A stretch of DNA of 64,000 nucleotides from the NCBI RefSeq assembly GCF_013240295.1, contig NZ_JABETK010000002.1, positions 310,001 to 374,000 of the forward strand, in the 5' to 3' direction. The DNA comes from Neoaquamicrobium sediminum. Lineage in GTDB: Bacteria; Pseudomonadota; Alphaproteobacteria; Rhizobiales; Rhizobiaceae. Every line of letters begins with the position of its first letter. Position 1 is the stretch's first letter. The notes under the pieces were generated by a model. The model made no database searches, had not been told where the DNA came from, and worked only from the letters and a program-made list of their open reading frames with translations. The position numbers and the translations under genes are program-made. This document shows, in pieces, positions 29,109 to 38,463 of this stretch.

Positions 29109-31176
29109 TCATCCATTCTCGTGAAAATGGCCATATATTTGACGGGCGACCCGCTCCGAAATCCCGTCCACCGCCATCAGGTCGTCCACCCCGGCACGAC
29201 TGACGGCCTTGGCGGTGCCGAAATGATGCAGCAGCGCTCGCTTTCTGCCGGGGCCGATGCCTGCGATCTCGTCGAGCGGGTTTCTCACCATTTCCTTCTT
29301 GCGGCGGGCACGATGCGACCCGATGGCGAAACGGTGTGCCTCATCGCGCAGCCGCTGGACAAAGTACAGCACGGGGTCGCGCACCGGCAGCATGAAAGGC
29401 TCGCGGCCCGTCACGAAGAAACGTTCGCGACCGGCATCGCGGTCCACGCCCTTTGCGACGCCGATAGCCGTCACCCGCTCGGCGATCCCCAGGTCCGCCA
29501 GGATCTTGCGCACGGCGGACATCTGTCCTTGGCCACCGTCGATCAGGATCAGGTCCGGCCATGCCGGCAGCGTGTCGGCCACTAGGTCGTCATCGGCTTC
29601 GGTCCCGGCATCGGCCTCCTCCTTCGCGCCGTGTTCCTTCAGCAGCCGCGAGAAACGCCGCTCCATCACCTCCCGCATCATGCCGAAATCATCGCCGGGC
29701 GTGATGTCAGTCGAGCGGATGTTGAACTTGCGATACTGGTTCTTCACGAAACCTTCCGGTCCCGCCACGATCATCGCGCCGACCGCGTTGGTGCCCATGA
29801 TGTGCGAGTTGTCGTAAACCTCGATGCGGCGCGGCGTTCTTTCCAGCCCGAACGTCTCGGCAAGGCCCGCCAGCAGCCGCGCCTGCGACGAGGTCTCCGC
29901 CAGCCTGCGCCCCAGCGCTTCGCGCGCATTCTGCAAGGCGTGGTCGGTCAGGTCCTTCTTCTCGCCGCGTCGCGGAACCGAAACGGTAACCTTGTGTCCG
30001 GCACGGGTCGCCAGCGCCTCGGCAAGCAGGGCGTGCTCCTCAACCTCGTGCGAAAGGAGTACGGTGCGCGGGCAGGGCTTGTCGTCGTAGAACTGCGCCA
30101 GGAAGGCCCCCAGCACCTCGCCTGCCTCCAGCGACGGATCGGCCTTGGGGAAATAGGCGCGGTTGCCCCAGTTCTGGCCGGTGCGGAAGAAAAACACCTC
30201 GATGCAGTTCTGCCCGCCTTCCTGATGGATTGCGAACACGTCCGCTTCCTCGACAGATTGCGGGTTGATTCCCTGGTGGCTCTGAATGTGCGAAAGTGCT
30301 GCAAGCCGGTCGCGGTAGATCGCTGCCCGCTCGAAGTCTAGCGCTTCCGAGGCCTCCTGCATGGCGCCCGAAATCTCGGCCTTCACCTTGCTGGAGCGTC
30401 CGGTGAGGAACGCCTTCGCCTCGCGCACAAGCTCCGCATACCCCTCGCTGTCGATCTCGCCCGTGCAGGGCGCGGAGCAGCGCTTGATCTGGAAAAGCAG
30501 GCACGGCCGCGTCCGGTTCTCGAACATCGAGTCGGCGCAGGAGCGCAGGAGGAATGCGCGCTGAAGGGCGTTGATGGTGCGGTCGACCGCGCCAGCCGAT
30601 GCGAACGGGCCGAAATAGTCGCCCTTTCGCGAGCGCGCCCCGCGATGCTTGAAGATGCCCGGCGAGGGATGATCGGTCATCAGGATATATGGAAACGACT
30701 TGTCGTCGCGCAGAAGCACATTAAAGCGCGGTCGCAAGCGCTTGATCAGATCGCTTCCAGCAGCAGCGCTTCGGTTTCCGTACGGGTGACGACGAATTCC
30801 ATCGCCGCGGTCTCGCGCACCATGCGCCCGATGCGATTGGTGTGGCCGCGCCCCTGCGCGTAGTTGGTGACGCGCTTCTTGAGGCTGCGCGCCTTGCCGA
30901 CATAGAGCACGTCGCCGGCTGTGTTCATCATCCGGTAGACGCCGGGCGCATTCGGCAGACGCTTCACCAGCTCTTGTATGACCTCGATGCCGGCCTTGCT
31001 CTCCCCGTGCCGGCCGTCAGTGTGCCCCATTCGATGTCGAGAGCGACTTCGGCTGCGGGTTCGGCAGTTTCTGCGAGCTCGGTATCGTCGTCAGCGTCAT
31101 CGCCGGGCATGATCCCTGCGACGTCCTCATCGGCTTTCGGGCGAAGCGGGTCGTGTTTGGGGATGGGCGGCTTCAT
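29109..31176 (-). CDS. uvrC: Excinuclease ABC subunit C (UvrC), with two frameshifts
   Basis: Makes the dual incisions in nucleotide excision repair. Three consecutive frames hold one protein. Frame 1 holds an acidic N-terminal extension ([10 protein letters not shown]...[13 protein letters not shown]). Frame 2 holds the GIY-YIG domain ([26 protein letters not shown]). Frame 3 runs from [17 protein letters not shown] through UvrBC, the endonuclease domain ([11 protein letters not shown]) and helix-hairpin-helix repeats at the C-terminus. One base lost in the C-run at 31003-31006 and one near 30751 (restoring [13 protein letters not shown]) repair it. Full length would be about 689 residues. 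The start overlaps the SDR stop. Confidence 0.9.
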
Positions 31177-31940
31177 TCGGCCACTCCATAGACGTCCGGC
31201 GTTTTCCAGGAGAGGTGCTGGCCTCCGTCGAGCGCGATCATCTGCCCGGTCACCGAGCGCGCCTGCCACAGATAGCGGATCGTCGCGCCGAATTCGGACA
31301 GGTCCGGCCCCCGCTTGAGGAGCAGGGCGTCGCTCTGCTTGCGAAAGTCGTCCGTGTCCTGCCGTTCGTTCTTGAGCGTCGGGCCCGGCCCGATCGCATT
31401 GACGCGAAGGCGCGGGCCGAAGGCCTGCGCCATGGTTTGAGTGGCTGTCCACAGCGCCGATTTCGACAAGGTGTATGAAAAGAAGCGCGGGGTGAGCCGC
31501 CACACCCTCTGGTCGATAACGTTCACGACCAGGCCCTCGACGCCTTTCGGCAGGGATGTGGCGACATCCCGCGCCAGCGCCACGGGTGCCTTGAGGTGAA
31601 CGTCAAAATGCCGGTCCCAGACCTGCCAGTTGAAATCGTCGGCCGCATCGTCCTCGAACAGGGATGCGTTGTTGACCAGCAATCTCACCGGGCCGAGAGC
31701 TGCCTGTACCTCTGGTATGATGCGATCGACCGCATTCATGTCGTTCAGGTCTGCCTGAACGACATGTGCCTGCCCGCATGCCGAGGCGATTTCAGCGGCC
31801 AGAGCGTCGGCCTCACCGCGCGAAGTGTTGCAGTGAATCGCCACGGCAAACCCGTTGGCCGCGAGGTCGCGTACGATCGCTGCGCCAACACGCCGCGCCC
31901 CGCCTGTAACCAGGGCGACTGTCAACTCTTCCTTTACCAT
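31173..31940 (-). CDS. Short-chain dehydrogenase, pteridine-reductase (FolM/PTR1) type
   Basis: The 255-residue SDR has the arginine-rich cofactor motif TGGARRVG (residues 12-19) that marks NADPH-using pteridine reductases, NNASLFED, and the active-site YTLSKSAL (Tyr and Lys). A role in reducing dihydropterins is suggested by this motif but not proven. It overlaps uvrC by 4 bases and probably heads the uvrC-pgsA-moaD-moaE operon. The Shine-Dalgarno for the ATG at 31940 is weak and distant. Confidence 0.8.
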   Translation of the reverse strand: MVKEELTVALVTGGARRVGAAIVRDLAANGFAVAIHCNTSRGEADALAAEIASACGQAHVVQADLNDMNAVDRIIPEVQAALGPVRLLVNNASLFEDDAADDFNWQVWDRHFDVHLKAPVALARDVATSLPKGVEGLVVNVIDQRVWRLTPRFFSYTLSKSALWTATQTMAQAFGPRLRVNAIGPGPTLKNERQDTDDFRKQSDALLLKRGPDLSEFGATIRYLWQARSVTGQMIALDGGQHLSWKTPDVYGVAE

Positions 31941-32278
31941 GAAGCGGTCGTCCTCAAGGATTTGGCCGGTCTTCCATCGGCTCCTTCTCAGGATTCGGGA
32001 AGCCGGAAAACCTTGATATAGGCCAGCTTTCGCCTGCAACCAAGCCGGACCCCGGCGCTGCGCCACGGGCACCTGACACCGGTGTTGCCAAATCGCAACG
32101 TCAAGTTTCAGCCTCATTCTCGCCGATGAAACACCTACTTTCAGGTGTTGTTCAGCCGCAATCGGGGACCAAGTAGGGAACCGTGGACGCCGACGACCGT
32201 TTGCCTCCCGTTACGGCGAGGGCGTCAAACCAAGGGGGAAGCGCGTAAAGCTTCCTGCGGCAAAGGAGTTAGAATAAC
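31941..32278. promoter_or_regulatory. Divergent region between the SDR gene and the porin gene (338 bases) with a leader hairpin
   Basis: No gene is supported. A perfect 7-bp hairpin, AACACCT (32130-32136), 6-base loop, AGGTGTT (32143-32149), lies about 130 bases before the porin start and could be part of its 5' leader or an operator. AAAGGAG at 32262-32268 is the porin ribosome-binding site. Confidence 0.5.
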
Positions 32279-32947
32279 ATGCAGACCAAGACCAGATTTG
32301 CCATCAAGGCAGCCGCAGGCCTGGGCCTGGCGGCATTCACCGTCCCGGCAATGGCGGCTGACGTTGTGTACCAGGAGCCCCCGGCACCTGCACCGATCGT
32401 TCAGGCCGCTCCGGTCAGCACTTGGGCCGGCCCTTACGCCGGTGTTCAGGCTGGTTACGGCTTCTCGGGCGACGTGTCCGATGGCACCGGTGGCTCGATC
32501 GGCACCAATGGCTGGCTCGGCGGTGCGTTCGGCGGTTTCAACATGCAGAACGGCCAGTTCGTGTACGGTGTTGAAGGCGACGTGAACTACAGCAACATCG
32601 ACGGTTCCGACGGCACGTTCACTGCGCGTTCGCGCATGGACGGCTCGATCCGCGGCCGCGCCGGTGTGGCTGTGACCGACGACATCCTGCTCTATGGTAC
32701 GGCAGGTCTCGCCGCTGAGCGTCTGCGCATCACCGAAGACGCGACCGGCAATGCCGACACCAACACCATGCTCGGCTACACGGTCGGCGCTGGTACGGAC
32801 GTCAAGTTGACCGATCAGGTGTTTGCGCGTGGCGAGTATCGCTACACCGACTACGGCTCCAAGGAGTTCACGCTCCCGGGCGTCGGCACTGCGGACATCG
32901 ATTCCAGCAACCACCGCGTGACGATGGGTGTTGGTATCAAGTTCTGA
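32279..32947 (+). CDS. Outer-membrane beta-barrel protein, Omp25/RopB family
   Basis: The 222-residue product has a signal peptide (about residues 1-27, cleavage after AMAA), a short proline-rich linker (EPPAPAPIVQAAP), then an 8-stranded-barrel-like domain beginning WAGPYAGVQAGYGF and ending in MGVGIKF with a C-terminal aromatic, the outer-membrane insertion signal. Family members are abundant surface proteins of Brucella and rhizobia. A strong terminator follows directly, so it is likely monocistronic and highly expressed. Confidence 0.92.
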   Translation: MQTKTRFAIKAAAGLGLAAFTVPAMAADVVYQEPPAPAPIVQAAPVSTWAGPYAGVQAGYGFSGDVSDGTGGSIGTNGWLGGAFGGFNMQNGQFVYGVEGDVNYSNIDGSDGTFTARSRMDGSIRGRAGVAVTDDILLYGTAGLAAERLRITEDATGNADTNTMLGYTVGAGTDVKLTDQVFARGEYRYTDYGSKEFTLPGVGTADIDSSNHRVTMGVGIKF

Positions 32948-32971
32948 TCGTCCAACGACGAACAGTAAAAG

Positions 32972-33000
32972 AAGGCCCGGAGCGATCCGGGCCTTTCTTT
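32972..33000 (+). terminator. Rho-independent terminator after the Omp25-like gene
   Basis: AAGGCCCGGA (32972-32981), GCGA loop, TCCGGGCCTT (32986-32995), then a T-rich tract. The 10-bp stem is perfect and lies 25 bases past the stop codon. Confidence 0.92.
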
Positions 33001-33010
33001 TGCGCGCCCT

Positions 33011-33607
33011 CTAGCGCGGCGTCAGCGCGGCGAGTTCCGGAAAACGCTCGTCGAAGCGCTTTGCCCAGCGTGTCAGCTTTGAGCGACCGCGCTCCCATTT
33101 GCCGTCGAAGCGCAATGCCAGGTAACCGAGCATCGCCCGCATGGCGATCTGCCCGCCGGTCGCCTTCTTGGTCATCTTCGGCGGGTTGGCGTTCAATGCG
33201 TCAAGCCCACGCTCGGCCTTCGCCCACTGTTTGTCGAGCCAGGGCTGGTGGACCATGTCTTCCGGACGGCTGCGGCGCTCATAAACATGTGCGAGCAGGC
33301 AATCGCAGATGCCGTCGGCCAATGCCTCCAGCCTTTCCGCTTCCAGCCGCTTCTGGGCGTTGCGCGGAAAAAGCGCATTGCCGGAGAGGCGATTGAGATA
33401 CTGCGTGATGGCGCGACTGTCGTAGACGGTCTCACCGTCATCGGTGATCAGTACCGGGATCTTGCCCAGCGGATTGGCGTCGATCAGTTGTGCCGGTTCG
33501 GCATTGGTGTCGACCACCTTTGCATCGACTTCTATGCCGCACCATGCGGCTGCCATGCGAACCTTGGCACTGTAGGGGGAGGCGGGTGAGTACAAGACGA
33601 CGGGCAT
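33011..33607 (-). CDS. Glutathione S-transferase family protein
   Basis: The 198-residue product has the thioredoxin-like N-terminal domain with VVLYSPASPYSAKVRMAA, the conserved cis-Pro loop GKIPVLITDDGETVYDSRAI, and a helical C-terminal domain. AGGAG sits before the ATG at 33607; the 8-residue longer start is rejected. The substrate is unknown. It is convergent with the porin gene across the terminator. Confidence 0.88.
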   Translation of the reverse strand: MPVVLYSPASPYSAKVRMAAAWCGIEVDAKVVDTNAEPAQLIDANPLGKIPVLITDDGETVYDSRAITQYLNRLSGNALFPRNAQKRLEAERLEALADGICDCLLAHVYERRSRPEDMVHQPWLDKQWAKAERGLDALNANPPKMTKKATGGQIAMRAMLGYLALRFDGKWERGRSKLTRWAKRFDERFPELAALTPR

Positions 33608-33665
33608 GCGTGAACTCCAGGAGCGATTCATCCGGGGCAGACGCTATTGCTTTGCTCGGTTGGCA

Positions 33666-34370
33666 TCAATCCGTCGGAGTTGGTCCAGCCTCAGCCCCCG
33701 GCGCCGGCATCAGGGCGCGGGGCATCCGGCAGGCGCGTGCGTTCACTTCCGCGCATGAGCGGAATTCCAGTTCCTTCGTCATGCAGATGCGCACCTCGCG
33801 CACGAAGCGCCCGTCGCAGGTCACCGCGATGCCATCCTCCGGCATCGTCGGATTGGCGGCAATGAAGTCCGCCTCGACATCGTCCGGCTCGATCTCCACG
33901 CGCTTGGCCGACCGGGCGAAGCGGGTAGGGATATTGATGCGATCGCGCGCGGCGCGCACCACGGAGAAATAGTCCTGCTGGCTCATGCCGGCGCAGGATC
34001 CATGTTTGCGCCATTGGTGGCCGACAAGACCAGCAGACGGCATCACGTCGAGCATCTGCCGCACAGTCGCGTCGGGAACGCGCTCCGGTTCGGTGCTGTC
34101 GCAGAATTCGGGCCAGCCGCTTTCGAACTGCGGCCATAGGCCGTGCACCACGAAAGCGTGATCCCGACCGGTCCCGCATTGCTGGCGATTGGCATCGGAC
34201 CCTTCCGCCGCGCAGTAGCTAGGCGACCAGGATAACGATAGGACGAAGAAATCGAACCCGTCACCCGTAGGCAGGTCCGGCTGCTGGGACGCGGATGGAG
34301 CGCAGGCGCTCGCGACCAGCAACACTGCCAGCAGCGGCGCCTGAATAATTCTGGCCGTGAAGATTACCAC
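33666..34370 (-). CDS. Ribonuclease T2 family exported protein
   Basis: The 234-residue product has a signal or lipoprotein-type N-terminus (hydrophobic residues 8-23 ending VASACAP) and both RNase T2 active-site segments: CAS I FVVHGLWP (His76) and CAS II GHQWRKHGSC (His123, Lys122). The glutamate usual in CAS II (HEW) is Gln119 here. Several cysteines could form disulfides. The start is GTG and overlaps the upstream gene by 7 bases, so the pair is translationally coupled. Confidence 0.87.
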   Translation of the reverse strand: MVIFTARIIQAPLLAVLLVASACAPSASQQPDLPTGDGFDFFVLSLSWSPSYCAAEGSDANRQQCGTGRDHAFVVHGLWPQFESGWPEFCDSTEPERVPDATVRQMLDVMPSAGLVGHQWRKHGSCAGMSQQDYFSVVRAARDRINIPTRFARSAKRVEIEPDDVEADFIAANPTMPEDGIAVTCDGRFVREVRICMTKELEFRSCAEVNARACRMPRALMPAPGAEAGPTPTD

Positions 34371-34807
34371 TTTGCTGGGCGGAGGACCCGGCAGCGGCTG
34401 TTATAGACGTTCCAGCGGTCGAAGCCCGACACGCAGAACTCGACATTGCTGCCGATGCCGGCGAAGCCCATCGGGCGTTCGATCAGGTACCAGACGTCGC
34501 GGCTATGGCCATCGGAGAGTGCAGCGGTCGCATGGCAATAGCGCCTGTCGATCGGTCGCTCGGCATGGCTGGGCTGGTAACGCGTTTCGCTGATCCGGTA
34601 GAAATCGACGATGTCGACCTGCGGCAGCCGCGGCACGTTGCGCACCTGGTGGCGGAAGCGATTGGTGATCTTGCTCAGCACCTTCTCGTTGCCGCAGATG
34701 CCGGGCTCGTCGATGCGCACAGCAACCGGGTCGGCCGCCGACGCGGCAACGACTGCTCCCGACAGAGCGAGCATCGAAGCCAGAAGCAGTCTGGCGAAAC
34801 GGATCAT
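34364..34807 (-). CDS. Small exported cysteine-containing protein of unknown function
   Basis: The 147-residue product has a clear signal peptide (about residues 1-25, ending VAASAAD). The mature part has four cysteines (GICGNE, RRYCHAT, EFCVSG and SRCRVL) and a motif-like YLIERPMGFAGIGSNVEFCVSGFD. I do not recognise a named family. GGAGG precedes the ATG. It shares a transcript with the RNase T2-like gene, so it may be a periplasmic partner. Confidence 0.75.
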   Translation of the reverse strand: MIRFARLLLASMLALSGAVVAASAADPVAVRIDEPGICGNEKVLSKITNRFRHQVRNVPRLPQVDIVDFYRISETRYQPSHAERPIDRRYCHATAALSDGHSRDVWYLIERPMGFAGIGSNVEFCVSGFDRWNVYNSRCRVLRPAKW

Positions 34808-34879
34808 TGGGGCCTCCGGCCTGTTGTTGAGCGCGCGATTCCCGCCGCCGCGGCAGTCTGGTCAAAGCCTTGCCGCTGG

Positions 34880-35728
34880 TCAAGCAGGCGTCAGCCATAC
34901 GGTTTCCGCAAGTGCCGACCGGTCTTCGGCAAGCACGTCGCGCAGCGCCGGCAGCAGAACCTTCAGTTCGTCCTCGAGGACATAGGGCGGATTGACGACG
35001 ATCATCCCCGTACCATCGAAACGTGGTTCCGGCGAGGGCTGCCGCAGTTCGAAGACCACGTCCATGATCTTCGGTATGCCGGTCTGTTTCAGCATCTCGC
35101 GCATGGCCGTCACCGCATTGTGGTCCTTGATGGGATACCAAAGCGCGTAGGTGCCGCCCGGCCAGCGGCGATGTGCTTTCTGAAGGCCATCCACGATTCG
35201 CTTGAATTCGCCTTCCTTCTCGAATGGCGGATCGACGATCACAAGCCCGCGCTTTTCCTTCGGCGGCACCTGCGAGCCCATGGCGAGCCAGCCGTCGAGT
35301 TCGATTACCCGCACCTGCCAGTCGCCGGCAAAGCGTGTCCGCAGCGCGAAACAGTCATCCGGATGCAGCTCGATTGCGGTCAACCTATCGGCGCCGCGCA
35401 ATAGCTGTTTCGTCAGGACAGGCGAGCCGGGATAGTAGCGGAATGGATGACCGACGTTGAACGCGCGAACCGCGTGGAGATAGGGCGCAGCCAATGACGC
35501 CGCCGCGTCAGGCAGCGCGGCATCGAGTAGCCTGCCGATGCCGTCGCGCCATTCACCGGTTTTCTGCGCTTCTTCCGAAGACAGGTCGTAAAGCCCGGTG
35601 CCGGCATGCGTATCGATCACACGGAATGCCCCCGGCTTGCGCTTGAGATATTCGATGATGCGCGTCAGCAGCAGGTGCTTGACCACGTCGGCGAAATTTC
35701 CGGCGTGATAGGCGTGGCGGTAGTTCAT
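34880..35728 (-). CDS. rlmJ: 23S rRNA (adenine2030-N6)-methyltransferase RlmJ
   Basis: The 282-residue product begins MNYRHAYHAGNFADVVKHLLL, the diagnostic RlmJ N-terminus. It has the SAM-binding segment VIDTHAGTGLYDL and the catalytic IVDPPFE motif of N6-adenine methyltransferases. It is divergent from the molybdopterin oxidoreductase. Confidence 0.94.
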   Translation of the reverse strand: MNYRHAYHAGNFADVVKHLLLTRIIEYLKRKPGAFRVIDTHAGTGLYDLSSEEAQKTGEWRDGIGRLLDAALPDAAASLAAPYLHAVRAFNVGHPFRYYPGSPVLTKQLLRGADRLTAIELHPDDCFALRTRFAGDWQVRVIELDGWLAMGSQVPPKEKRGLVIVDPPFEKEGEFKRIVDGLQKAHRRWPGGTYALWYPIKDHNAVTAMREMLKQTGIPKIMDVVFELRQPSPEPRFDGTGMIVVNPPYVLEDELKVLLPALRDVLAEDRSALAETVWLTPA

Positions 35729-35802
35729 GCCTGCTCCGTCTGGCTTGCCTTTTGCGAAGCTGGCTCTACTCCGCGCGCTCGATTTCGGCTAGGTCTTACA
35801 CC

Positions 35803-37908
35803 ATGAACCAGCATGCCAAAATCCGCACCGGCCATTCGGCCTGCCCGCACGATTGCCCGTCCACCTGCGCGCTCGATGTCGAACTCCTCGACGAGCGCAC
35901 GATCGGGCGTGTGCATGGTGCCAAGGACAACAGCTACACCGCCGGCGTCATCTGCGCCAAGGTCGCGCGTTATGCAGAACGCATCCACCATCCTGACCGG
36001 CTGACGAAGCCGCTCGTCCGCGCTGGAGCCAAGGGCGAGGGCGCATGGAAGGAAGCGAGCTGGGAAGCCGCACTCGACCTCGTGGCGGAGAAATTCATCG
36101 CGGCGGAGGAGAAATACGGCTCGGAGACCGTCTGGCCTTACTTCTATGCTGGCACCATGGGCCTCGTGCAGCGCGACGGCATCGAGCGGCTGCGCCACGC
36201 CAAGAAATATTCCGGCTTCTTCGGCTCGATCTGCACCAACCTTGCCTGGACCGGCTGGATGATGGGCACCGGCAAGCTCGCCGGCTCCGATCCGCGCGAG
36301 ATGGCAAAGTCGGATTGCGTGGTGATCTGGGGCACCAACGCCGTCGTCACCCAGGTCAATGTGATGACCCATGCGATCAAGGCCCGCAAGGAGCGCGGCG
36401 CCAAGATCGTCGTCATCGACATCTACGAAAACGCCACCATGAAGCAGGCCGACATGGGCCTGACCCTCAAGCCCGGCACGGACGGCGCGCTCGCCTGCGC
36501 GGTCATGCACGTGCTTTTTCGCGAGGGCATGGCGGACTGGGCCTATCTCGAGAAATACACCGACGATCCGAAGGGCCTCGAGGCGCATCTGGCGACGCGC
36601 ACGCCGCAATGGGCCTCTGGGATCACGGGCCTTTCGGTGGAGGAGATCGAAGCCTTCGCACGGCTGATCGGAACGACGAATAAGACGTTTTTCCGGCTGG
36701 GCTACGGCTTCGCGCGCCAGCGCAACGGCTCGGTCAACATGCACGCGGCACTGTCGGTCGCCGCTGTCACCGGCTGCTGGCAATATGAGGGCGGCGGTGC
36801 GTTCCACTCCAATTCCGGGATACTGAAGCTCGACACACAACTGCTGGAAGGCACCAGCCTGCGCGACCCGAACATCCGCCATCTTGACCATTCGCGCATC
36901 GGGCCGGTGCTGATGGGCCATGAGGACGCGCTCTATGGTGGGCCGCCAGTCACGGCGATGCTGATCCAGAACACCAATCCCGCAAACGTCGCGCCCGAGC
37001 AACGCCTTGTGAAGCAGGGCTTCCTTCGCGACGATCTCTTCACCTGCGTCCACGAACAGTTCATGACGGACACGGCGAAGCTGGCCGACGTCGTGTTGCC
37101 GGCAACGATGTTCATGGAACATGACGACATCTACAAGGGCGGCGGCAACCAGCACGTCACACTCGGCCCCAAGCTGATCGAGCCGCCGGAAGGTCCGTGC
37201 ACCAATCATTTCGTGATCGAGGAACTGGCGAAGCGGCTCGGCGTCTCCCATCTGCCGGGCTTCGGCATGACGGAGCGCGAGCACATCGACGTCATGCTTG
37301 CTGCCAGGGGCCTCGGCACCTTCGACACCTTCCGAGAGCAGCGCTGGGCGGACCTGCAGCCGCCCTTCGAGGACGCGCATTACATCAAGGGCTTCGGCCA
37401 TGCCGATGGAAGGTACCGCTTCCGGCCCGACTGGACCGGCCAGGCCGCGCCGAACCGCCCGCCGAAATCCATGGGCATCTTCGGCCCTCACCATCAACTG
37501 CCCGAGTTTCCGGACCATGTGGAGCTGATCGAGGTTGCCGACGAGGAGCACCCCTTCCGTCTCGCGACATCGCCGGCGCGCACCTTCCTCAATTCCAGCT
37601 TCACCGAGACACCTGGATCGCGGAAGCGTGAAGGGCGGCCCGAACTGTTGCTCCACCCGGGCGATGCCGAAGCGCTGGGTGTTTCGGACGGCGGACGGGT
37701 CGAGATCGGCAACACGCGCGGCGAGGTGGTGCTCCACGCGAAGCTGTTCGACGGCGTACGACGCGGCGTGGTGGTGGCGGAGGGCATTTGGCCGAATTCC
37801 GATCACGAGCGCGGCGAGGGCATCAATGTGCTCACCGGCGCGGACGCCCCTGCGCCCTACGGTGGTGCTGCTTTCCACGACAATAAGGTGTGGGTAAGGG
37901 CTCTCTGA
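35803..37908 (+). CDS. Molybdopterin-dependent oxidoreductase, DMSO reductase superfamily
   Basis: The 701-residue product binds one [4Fe-4S] cluster through Cys14, Cys18, Cys22 and Cys51 (SACPHDCPSTC and VICAKV) near the N-terminus. Molybdopterin-binding regions follow (VVIWGTNAVVTQ, MLIQNTNPANVAPEQ, VLPATMFMEHDD), and the C-terminal dinucleotide-binding domain holds FLNSSFTE, HPGDAEALGV and GGRVEIGNTRGEV. No twin-arginine signal is seen, so it is probably cytoplasmic. No electron-transfer or membrane subunit is adjacent. The substrate cannot be assigned. Confidence 0.88.
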   Translation: MNQHAKIRTGHSACPHDCPSTCALDVELLDERTIGRVHGAKDNSYTAGVICAKVARYAERIHHPDRLTKPLVRAGAKGEGAWKEASWEAALDLVAEKFIAAEEKYGSETVWPYFYAGTMGLVQRDGIERLRHAKKYSGFFGSICTNLAWTGWMMGTGKLAGSDPREMAKSDCVVIWGTNAVVTQVNVMTHAIKARKERGAKIVVIDIYENATMKQADMGLTLKPGTDGALACAVMHVLFREGMADWAYLEKYTDDPKGLEAHLATRTPQWASGITGLSVEEIEAFARLIGTTNKTFFRLGYGFARQRNGSVNMHAALSVAAVTGCWQYEGGGAFHSNSGILKLDTQLLEGTSLRDPNIRHLDHSRIGPVLMGHEDALYGGPPVTAMLIQNTNPANVAPEQRLVKQGFLRDDLFTCVHEQFMTDTAKLADVVLPATMFMEHDDIYKGGGNQHVTLGPKLIEPPEGPCTNHFVIEELAKRLGVSHLPGFGMTEREHIDVMLAARGLGTFDTFREQRWADLQPPFEDAHYIKGFGHADGRYRFRPDWTGQAAPNRPPKSMGIFGPHHQLPEFPDHVELIEVADEEHPFRLATSPARTFLNSSFTETPGSRKREGRPELLLHPGDAEALGVSDGGRVEIGNTRGEVVLHAKLFDGVRRGVVVAEGIWPNSDHERGEGINVLTGADAPAPYGGAAFHDNKVWVRAL

Positions 37909-37941
37909 AGCGGTGTGAGGCAGGGCTCACGTTGCCGGGTT

Positions 37942-38463
37942 TCAGCCAAGCTCTTTCGGCGTGACGAACCCTTCAAGCATAGCCGCGCCAGGTCCGAGCG
38001 CCCGCCATGGTCCGCCAAAGCCGAAGCGCGCAATGGCGGCCGTCGGAAACTTGGCTGACAGCCTCGCCATCGCCTCGTCGTTGCTTTCCTGCGAGGCTAT
38101 AAGGGCGGCAAGTTCCTCAAGACCCGGATTATGCCCGACGACGAGCAGGCAGCCCGCTTCGTCAGGGGCTGACCTGACGGCCTCCAGAATACGCGCGGCC
38201 GGTGCCTCGTAGATCGCCGGCACGAAGTCGCGTGGAAAGTTGCCCCGCAGGATTTCCGCAACCAGTTCCCACGTCTGTCGCGTCCTCAGCGCCGGCGAGA
38301 TGAGCGCGTGGTCCGGCTGCCAGCCGCGCAGCGCCATCTCCTCGGCAATCCTCGAAGCCGCCTCGCGCCCGCGCTTTGCCAGCGGCCGGTCGAAATCGTC
38401 GAGCGACGGGTCGTCCCAGCTCGATTTCGCGTGACGCAGCAGGAGCAGGCTTCTCTCCGTCAT
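37942..38463 (-). CDS. SixA-type histidine phosphatase
   Basis: The 173-residue product begins MTERSLLLLRHAKSSWDDP, with the phosphoglycerate-mutase-type RHG-like motif LRHAKSSW. A second histidine is in VVGHNPGLEELAAL. These make a phosphohistidine phosphatase of the SixA branch. The ATG at 38463 overlaps the upstream DUF1801 gene by 4 bases. Confidence 0.87.
   Translation of the reverse strand: MTERSLLLLRHAKSSWDDPSLDDFDRPLAKRGREAASRIAEEMALRGWQPDHALISPALRTRQTWELVAEILRGNFPRDFVPAIYEAPAARILEAVRSAPDEAGCLLVVGHNPGLEELAALIASQESNDEAMARLSAKFPTAAIARFGFGGPWRALGPGAAMLEGFVTPKELG

Noticed and set aside
35725..37878. 717-residue minus frame opposite the molybdopterin oxidoreductase
   Set aside because: No family motifs; fully antisense to a gene with cluster-binding cysteines and conserved length.
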